Part shown: piece by piece, positions 5,363 to 9,307 of the stretch | How the letters are laid out: the number at the start of each line of letters is the position of its first letter | How positions within the stretch are numbered: the first letter of the stretch is position 1 | From: an uncultured Xanthobacteraceae bacterium | GTDB taxonomy: Bacteria > Pseudomonadota > Alphaproteobacteria > Rhizobiales > Xanthobacteraceae | DNA: 9,307 bases | Direction: 5' to 3' | Assembly: GCA_955652925.1 (NCBI GenBank) | Contig: CATPCO010000650.1 | Span: 1-9,307, forward strand | Program-made: the position numbers and the translations under genes | Notes under the pieces: generated by a model | What the model was told of the DNA's origin: nothing | Database searches by the model: none | The model's input: only the letters and a program-made list of their open reading frames with translations

Positions 5363-5527
5363 TTGGAGCTGTTTGCGAGACTATATCGGCGGTTGCAGGG
5401 ACAGAAAAGGACTAGTCAAGGGTTGCATTTTTTCGGAATGAAGGCGAATTCTTCAATTAAAACAATGGACGGCCTTTTCCGAGGGGAGCGCCGCTTGCGA
5501 CTTTCCGCAATGAGACGATCACGTTAA
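5363..5527 (+). CDS. Possible small ORF in the leuD leader
   Basis: A TTG at 5363 sits six bases after GGAGG (5352-5356) and opens a 54-codon frame that ends at TAA 5525-5527, 42 bases before leuD. The product would begin MELFARLYRRLQGQKRTSQG and be basic. Early codons include Leu at positions 3, 7, 11 and 21, among them CTA, normally rare in such high-GC genomes. That is compatible with a leucine leader peptide but far from the runs of Leu seen in classical leaders. I recognise no homologue. It may simply be a chance frame; the promoter and RBS placement are the only support. Confidence 0.25.
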   Translation: MELFARLYRRLQGQKRTSQGLHFFGMKANSSIKTMDGLFRGERRLRLSAMRRSR

Positions 5528-5569
5528 GGCTGTGTCGGACCACGCTCCTTGCAAACATAGAAAAAGCGA

Positions 5570-6175
5570 ATGCAAAAGTTCACCACTCTCGAAGGCGTCG
5601 CCGCTCCGCTGCGAATGATCAACGTCGATACCGACGCGGTCATTCCCAAGCAGTATCTCAAGACCATCAAGCGCACGGGCCTGGGCAAGGGCCTGTTTGC
5701 GGAGAAACGCTATCGGGATGACGGCAGCGAGAACCCCGATTTCGTCCTCAACAAGCCTGCGTATCGCAAAGCGAAGATCCTGGTTGCGGATGACAATTTC
5801 GGCTGCGGCTCATCGCGCGAGCACGCCCCCTGGGCGCTGATGGATTTCGGCATCCGCTGCGTGATCTCCACCTCCTTCGGCGACATTTTCTACAATAATT
5901 GCTTCAAGAACGGCGTGCTGCCGATCAAGGTGGCGCGCGACGATCTGGAGAAGCTCTTCGACGACGCCGAGCGCGGCGCCAACGCGACGCTCTCGATCGA
6001 CCTGGAGAAGCAGGAAATCAGAGGACCCGACGGCGGCGTGGTGAAATTCGACGTCGATCCGCACCGCAAGCATTGCCTGCTCAACGGTCTCGACGACATC
6101 GGCCTCACCATGGTCAAGGAGGACAAGATCGAGCAGTTCGAGGAGAACTCGAAGGCGGCAAGGCCCTGGATATAA
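5570..6175 (+). CDS. leuD: 3-isopropylmalate dehydratase small subunit
   Basis: LeuD is the small subunit of isopropylmalate isomerase and completes the active site of LeuC. The 201-residue product has the expected length. It begins MQKFTTLEGVAAPLRMINVD, with DTDAVIPKQYLKTIKRTGLG following, then the substrate-recognition loop FGCGSSREHAPWAL (Gly78 to His85 and beyond) and CVISTSFGDIFYNNCFKNGV, and ends EENSKAARPWI. The ATG is preceded by an A-rich stretch rather than a clear Shine-Dalgarno. The gene is 877 bp from leuC and has its own candidate promoter and long leader, which suggests separate control. leuB does not follow; a strong inverted repeat and an opposing gene do. Confidence 0.97.
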   Translation: MQKFTTLEGVAAPLRMINVDTDAVIPKQYLKTIKRTGLGKGLFAEKRYRDDGSENPDFVLNKPAYRKAKILVADDNFGCGSSREHAPWALMDFGIRCVISTSFGDIFYNNCFKNGVLPIKVARDDLEKLFDDAERGANATLSIDLEKQEIRGPDGGVVKFDVDPHRKHCLLNGLDDIGLTMVKEDKIEQFEENSKAARPWI

Positions 6176-6178
6176 GAA

Positions 6179-6220
6179 GACGGACGACAGACGACGCATA
6201 TCCGTCCTCTGTCGTCCGTC
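6179..6220. terminator. Inverted repeat between convergent leuD and ABM gene
   Basis: GACGGACGACAGA (6179-6191) is perfectly complementary to TCTGTCGTCCGTC (6208-6220), a 13-bp stem around a 16-base loop. It starts three bases after the leuD stop and ends seven bases before the end of the convergent gene, a position suited to a bidirectional terminator or 3'-end protector. There is no T-run on either side, so intrinsic termination is not certain. Confidence 0.6.
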
Positions 6221-6227
6221 GCCTGAC

Positions 6228-6548
6228 TTACGCCGCCTCCACGTGCTCGACTTTGTAGAGGCAGGGCTCGGCCTCTTTGACCAATTCACCGAAGCGCGGC
6301 CATTTCTTGCGGAACTCGGACGAATGGTGAGCAGCCGCAAGCTGCTCGCGGTTCTTCCATTGCACGTAATTCACGACGTGGCTGCCGTCTTCGCTGCGGT
6401 GGAGGCTGACCGATACGAAGCCGGGTTGCGTGGCCATGAAGCGGGCGCGCTCCTGCATGAGCTTGAGAATTTCCGGCTGATTGTTCGGGGGCAGCTTGAC
6501 CGTGGTGATCTGGGTCACGACGTCGCTGTTTTCGCGGATTTCGGGCAT
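6228..6548 (-). CDS. ABM-domain (antibiotic biosynthesis monooxygenase-like) protein
   Basis: The 106-residue product is a single ABM-type alpha/beta-barrel domain. It shows the usual progression: TQITTVKLPPNNQPEILKLM as first strand and helix, RARFMATQPGFVSVSLHRSE with the QPGFVS turn, then GSHVVNYVQWKNREQLAAAH with the characteristic VQW, and a final helix and strand ending EPCLYKVEHVEAA. Members include cofactor-free quinol monooxygenases, heme-degrading proteins and enzymes of unknown function, so no substrate is assigned. Such proteins are usually dimeric and cytoplasmic; no signal peptide is present. The ATG at 6548 has an AGGAG site seven bases upstream. The frame extends upstream to 6749, but that part runs through a palindromic element and looks non-coding. 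It converges on leuD; the CitE-like gene lies upstream on the same strand. Confidence 0.88.
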   Translation of the reverse strand: MPEIRENSDVVTQITTVKLPPNNQPEILKLMQERARFMATQPGFVSVSLHRSEDGSHVVNYVQWKNREQLAAAHHSSEFRKKWPRFGELVKEAEPCLYKVEHVEAA

Positions 6549-6552
6549 GGGC

Positions 6553-6560
6553 AATCTCCT
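6553..6560 (-). promoter_or_regulatory. Ribosome-binding site deciding the ABM start
   Basis: On the minus strand AGGAGATT lies four bases before the ATG at 6548, with the AGGAG core seven bases away. It selects this start over upstream in-frame codons. Confidence 0.8.
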
Positions 6561-6617
6561 GCTGTTCCGGAAATAACGCCCAACCTGCGCGCGCGGTTTC
6601 GGACGGATTCCGTATTG

Positions 6618-6738
6618 GTCGTCATCGTCCGCGAAAGCGGACGACCCAGTAATCACCGACGGTAGAAATTGGCACGCCGGCCCCGTACCGCTGGTGCATG
6701 GATTACTGGGTGCCCCGCATGAAGCGGGGCATGACGAC
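6618..6738. mobile_element. MITE-like 121-bp palindromic element
   Basis: Terminal GTCGTCAT (6618-6625) is matched by ATGACGAC (6731-6738), and inner ACCCAGTAATC (6644-6654) by GATTACTGGGT (6701-6711). Between each pair of matches lies a separate hairpin: CGTCCGC / GCGGACG with a GAAA loop (6626-6643), and TGCCCCGC / GCGGGGCA with a five-base loop (6711-6731). The inverted repeat continues more weakly into the centre (ACCGACGGTA at 6655-6664 against TACCGCTGGT at 6686-6695). It encodes nothing. It fills most of the gap between the CitE-like gene and the ABM gene, and resembles abundant alphaproteobacterial intergenic repeats. No target-site duplication was established. Confidence 0.65.
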
Positions 6739-6745
6739 GGGATAA

Positions 6746-7624
6746 TCATCGTCGCCCTGCGATCGCCTGCGCGGTCGCAACCGTGCGTCGTGCCATGTCG
6801 GCGTGCAGTCGCTCCACCATGCGGCCATCGAGCGCCACGACGCCCTTGTCGCGGTTCTCCGGCAGCTCAAAGGCGGCGATGACCTTCCTCGCCTGCGCGA
6901 CCTCTTCGTCACTCGGCGAGAAGGCGCCATTGCAGGCCGCGACCTGATTGGGATGAATGAGTGTCTTGCCGTCGAAGCCCAGGTCGCGGCCTTGCGCGCA
7001 TTCGCGCGCGAAGCCCTCGGCATCGGCGAGGTCATTGAACACGCCGTCGAGGATATCGAGACCATAAGCGCGCGCCGCCGCAACGCAGTTCATCAGCCAC
7101 GGCAGCATGGCGGCGCGGCCGGAGGTGATCTTTGCCCGCGTCTCCTTGGCAAGATCGTTGGTGCCCATCACAAAGGCGGCAAGCCTGGTCTCGACGTCCT
7201 TGGCCGCGGCCGCGATCTCGCGCGCGTTGAGCATCGCGAGCGGCGTCTCCATCATCGCCCAAACCCGAATCCTGTGATCGGCGCTGATGTCAACCAACCG
7301 CTCCGCCACATCCTCCAGCTGCGATGGGCTCGATACCTTCGGTATCAGAACGGCGTCGGGCTTTGCTTTCGCCACCAAGTCGAGATCTTCGAGCCACCAT
7401 GCCGTATCGAGGCCGTTGATGCGAACGATCAGCTCGCGTGAGCCGAACCCGCCCGCAATCACTGCATCCGACACTTGCTTGCGGGCGCTCGTCTTGCTGT
7501 CCGGCGCGACTGAATCTTCAAGATCAAGAATGATGGCATCGACCGCAAGCGTGCGTGCTTTCTCGATTGCACGCGTGTTTGAGCCCGGCATATAGAGGAC
7601 GCTTCGCCGTGGACGGATGGTCAT
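6746..7624 (-). CDS. CitE-like HpcH/HpaI-family CoA-ester lyase
   Basis: The 292-residue product belongs to the citrate lyase beta-subunit-like family of TIM-barrel enzymes that cleave or form C-C bonds in CoA thioesters such as malyl-CoA. It starts MTIRPRRSVLYMPGSNTRAI, the family CoA-binding region, with DAIILDLEDSVAP after it. Candidate active-site residues are Arg68 in VRIN, Glu126 in MMETPLAM (metal ligand) and Asp157 in FVMGTNDLAKE (metal ligand). The C-terminal part has FDGKTLIHPNQV. No citrate lyase alpha or gamma genes are nearby, so it is not part of a citrate lyase complex; malyl-CoA, citramalyl-CoA or methylmalyl-CoA lyase or a thioesterase are all possible. The ATG at 7624 begins the conserved region; the frame continues upstream through a palindrome and the opposing gene, which is not credible coding sequence. 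Confidence 0.9.
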   Translation of the reverse strand: MTIRPRRSVLYMPGSNTRAIEKARTLAVDAIILDLEDSVAPDSKTSARKQVSDAVIAGGFGSRELIVRINGLDTAWWLEDLDLVAKAKPDAVLIPKVSSPSQLEDVAERLVDISADHRIRVWAMMETPLAMLNAREIAAAAKDVETRLAAFVMGTNDLAKETRAKITSGRAAMLPWLMNCVAAARAYGLDILDGVFNDLADAEGFARECAQGRDLGFDGKTLIHPNQVAACNGAFSPSDEEVAQARKVIAAFELPENRDKGVVALDGRMVERLHADMARRTVATAQAIAGRR

Positions 7625-7642
7625 GGTGCATGTCCCTGCCCG

Positions 7643-7685
7643 CACCCTTCCCTCCCCCGCGTGCGGGAGAGGGAAGGGTGGGGGT
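7643..7685 (+). repeat. GC-rich palindromic intergenic repeat (copy 2)
   Basis: CACCCTTCCCTC (7643-7654) pairs perfectly with GAGGGAAGGGTG (7669-7680); after one C-A mismatch, CCCGC and GCGGG continue the stem to a tiny loop. A tail GGGTGGGGGT follows, as in the copy at 1844-1880, in the same orientation. It occupies the 106-bp space between the divergent CitE-like and DUF429 genes, where their promoters must also lie. Confidence 0.75.
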
Positions 7686-7730
7686 GTAGCGAGGGCGGGC
7701 AAGCAGAAGAGAAGGCGGCCCGCACGGATA

Positions 7731-8492
7731 GTGTCAGATCTTCGAAGGCGCGATAAAGCCCCTGCCGACACGTGGGTCGCCGGGGTTGATGGTTGTCCCG
7801 CTGGCTGGCTCGTCGCTTTTGCACGCGTTGCGGGGTGCGAGATTAGCCTGCGCGTAGTGGCGCGCTTTGCCGACCTTCTCGCCGCCGCCGAAGAGCCGGC
7901 GGTGATCGCAATCGACATCCCGATCGGGTTGCCCGAGCGCGCGGGTCGCGGCGGACGCGCAGCTGAATCCTTGGTGCGTCCGCTGCTTGGGGCGCGGCAA
8001 TCCTCGGTATTTTCCGTACCCTCACGGGCAGCGCTCGCCGCGAACGATTATCGGGAGGCTTGCGCCATCGCGCTGCTTACCTCGGACCCGCCGCGCAAAG
8101 TGTCGAAACAGCTGTTCATGCTGGCGCCGAAAATCCGCGAGGTCGATGCATGCCTGCGCGAGAAGGCGCGCGCATTTGATCGGGTGTTCGAGGTGCACCC
8201 CGAGCTTGCATTCTGGCGGCTCAACGGGAAACGCGCGCTCGATCAACCTAAAAAGGTGAAGGGCCGGTGTTACGAGCCGGGCCTCGCGTTGCGCAGACGG
8301 CTGCTCGTTGCCGCCGATATTCCGGCAGAACTGGTCAACATCAGCGCGCCCAGAGGGGCGGGGCCGGACGATCTCCTCGATGCACTCGCATGCACAGCGA
8401 TTGCGCGGCGCATTCACGCCGGCCTTGCGCAGCCGTTTCCCGATCCGCCCGAACGCGACGGCTTCGGTTTGCGAATGGCGATCTGGGCATAG
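7731..8492 (+). CDS. DUF429-family protein, predicted RNase H-like fold
   Basis: The 253-residue product matches the DUF429 pattern, a family predicted to share the RNase H-like fold but without an agreed function. Landmarks are VAGVDGCPAGWLVAF with Asp20, VIAIDIPIGLPERAG with Asp62, SSVFSVPSRAAL, FEVHPELAFWRLNG with His156 and Glu158, and GPDDLLDALACTAIARR with Asp213, Asp214 and Asp217. The spread acidic residues fit a metal-dependent nuclease site, which is inference. I chose the GTG at 7731 because conserved sequence begins about 15 residues later. The frame is open back to 7617, but only through the palindromic repeat. No strong RBS is seen. It diverges from the CitE-like gene and its stop is seven bases from the convergent end of asd, leaving no room for a separate terminator. 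Confidence 0.85.
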   Translation: MSDLRRRDKAPADTWVAGVDGCPAGWLVAFARVAGCEISLRVVARFADLLAAAEEPAVIAIDIPIGLPERAGRGGRAAESLVRPLLGARQSSVFSVPSRAALAANDYREACAIALLTSDPPRKVSKQLFMLAPKIREVDACLREKARAFDRVFEVHPELAFWRLNGKRALDQPKKVKGRCYEPGLALRRRLLVAADIPAELVNISAPRGAGPDDLLDALACTAIARRIHAGLAQPFPDPPERDGFGLRMAIWA

Positions 8493-8499
8493 GGGCTGC

Positions 8500-9306
8500 T
8501 TACGCTGCCTTGCGTTTGGCCTGGATCAGATTGCGGTTGATCAGGCATTCCGCGATCTGGACGGCATTGAGCGCTGCGCCTTTGCGCAAATTATCGGAGA
8601 CGCACCACAGCGCGAGCCCGTTCTCGACCGTGGGATCTTCGCGAATGCGGCTGATATAGGTCGCATCCTCGCCCGCCGCCTCGTAAGGCGTCACGTAGCC
8701 GCCGGGCTCACGCTTGTCGATGACGAGACAGCCCGGGGCGTTGCGCAATATCTCGCGCGCCTCATCCGCAGTGATCGGGTCTTCGAACTCGATATTGACG
8801 GCTTCCGAATGGCCGACGAAGACGGGCACGCGCACACAGGTGGCGACCAGCTTGATCTTCGGGTCGAGGATCTTCTTGGTCTCGGCCATCATCTTCCATT
8901 CTTCCTTGGTGAAGCCGTCCTCCATGAACGCATCGATCTGAGGGATGATGTTGAATGCAATGCGTTTGGGAAATTTCTTCGATTCGGTCTCGTTGAGCGT
9001 ATAGACCGCCTTCGTCTGCGCGAACAGCTCGTCCATCGCCTCCTTTCCCGCGCCGGACACGGATTGATAGGTCGCCACCACGACGCGCTTGATCCGCGCC
9101 TTATCATGCAGCGGCTTGAGCGCGACAACGAGTTGGGCGGTCGAGCAGTTCGGATTGGCGATGATGCCCTTCTTGCGGAAGCCGGCAACCGCGTCGGCGT
9201 TGACCTCGGGCACGATCAGCGGCACCTCCGGATCCATGCGCCAGGCGGACGAGTTGTCGATCACGACCGCGCCGGCGGCGGCGATCTTCGGCGACCATTC
9301 CTTCGA
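8500..9306 (-). CDS. asd: Aspartate-semialdehyde dehydrogenase (3' part, cut by window edge)
   Basis: Asd reduces aspartyl phosphate to aspartate semialdehyde with NADPH, the branch point to lysine/diaminopimelate, methionine and threonine. The 268 visible residues start in mid-protein with KEWSPKIAAAGAVVIDNSSA and run to the stop. Key parts are VPEVN, the active-site region IIANPNCSTAQLVVAL with the nucleophilic Cys, YQSVSGAGKEAMDEL, and CVRVPVFVGHSEAVNIEFE with the conserved Arg and His. A full-length enzyme of this type has about 340 residues, so roughly 75 N-terminal residues, including most of the NADP-binding fold, lie beyond the right edge. An internal GTG at 9264 is not a start, since the homologous frame continues upstream. 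It converges on the DUF429 gene. In many relatives asd follows leuB on the same strand as leuCD; here it is opposed. Confidence 0.96.
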   Translation of the reverse strand, partial: SKEWSPKIAAAGAVVIDNSSAWRMDPEVPLIVPEVNADAVAGFRKKGIIANPNCSTAQLVVALKPLHDKARIKRVVVATYQSVSGAGKEAMDELFAQTKAVYTLNETESKKFPKRIAFNIIPQIDAFMEDGFTKEEWKMMAETKKILDPKIKLVATCVRVPVFVGHSEAVNIEFEDPITADEAREILRNAPGCLVIDKREPGGYVTPYEAAGEDATYISRIREDPTVENGLALWCVSDNLRKGAALNAVQIAECLINRNLIQAKRKAA

Positions 9307-9307
9307 C

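Larger units (their letters stand above)
5211..5569. other. 359-bp regulatory gap between secreted-protein gene and leuD
   Basis: No securely identified gene lies here. The part from about 5260 to 5480 is clearly richer in A and T than the flanking genes. It contains a strong promoter match on the plus strand (5301-5329), a GGAGG with a TTG-started small ORF (5363-5527), and a weak TGAAG/CTTCA hairpin (about 5440-5456). It probably also holds the minus-strand promoter of the secreted-protein gene. Transcription from the promoter would give leuD a leader of about 230 bases. Confidence 0.7.

Noticed and set aside
5336..5569. T-box or known riboswitch in the leuD leader
   Set aside because: No T-box sequence, specifier-type layout or terminator/antiterminator pair could be recognised by eye.
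6549..6749. Extension of the ABM gene
   Set aside because: It runs through the palindromic element; the RBS and homology support 6548.
7625..7918. Extension of the CitE-like gene
   Set aside because: It crosses the palindrome and overlaps the divergent DUF429 gene; the family N-terminus begins at 7624.
1..9307. tRNA, rRNA, phage, toxin-antitoxin or defence genes
   Set aside because: No cloverleaf, rRNA segment or corresponding protein motif was found on either strand.

Overview
The window is a high-GC alphaproteobacterial chromosome segment, most likely Hyphomicrobiales (Bradyrhizobium/Xanthobacteraceae-like). The support is the gene order rpsP-rimM-trmD-rplS followed by leuC and leuD, the Ala/Lys-rich S16 tail, and several intergenic palindromic repeats of a style common in that group. 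Assignment is by recognising protein families and repeat style; no database search was possible.

Layout. Positions 1-2307 (+) hold a translation operon: rpsP (S16), rimM (30S maturation factor), trmD (tRNA m1G37 methyltransferase) and rplS (L19). Positions 2311-2413 hold two opposed palindromic repeats. A basic-tailed cupin gene follows on the minus strand (2420-2941), then a 350-bp repeat-filled gap. leuC (3292-4692, +) encodes the large subunit of isopropylmalate isomerase. A tandem repeat pair (4695-4839), a small secreted-protein gene on the minus strand (4896-5210) and an AT-richer regulatory stretch with a strong sigma70-type promoter separate it from leuD (5570-6175, +), the small subunit of the same enzyme.

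From 6179 on there is a strong inverted repeat, an ABM-domain monooxygenase-like gene on the minus strand (6228-6548), a MITE-like 121-bp element (6618-6738), a CitE-like lyase gene on the minus strand (6746-7624), a divergent DUF429 gene (7731-8492, +), and the 3' part of asd on the minus strand, running off the right edge (8500-9306).

How the genes work together. The first block makes and matures ribosomes and modifies tRNA. LeuC and LeuD form one heterodimeric enzyme of leucine biosynthesis although their genes are 877 bp apart and leuD appears to have its own promoter. Asd starts the Lys/Met/Thr branch of the aspartate family. leuB, which often sits between leuD and asd in relatives, is absent here, and asd points the opposite way.

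I see no phage, CRISPR, toxin-antitoxin or defence system, and no convincing undescribed multi-gene system. The most unusual content is non-coding: at least four families of palindromic repeats in the gaps, one with compensatory stem changes among four copies; a 15-bp tandem repeat coding the cationic tail of the cupin protein; and the promoter, leader and possible small ORF ahead of leuD.
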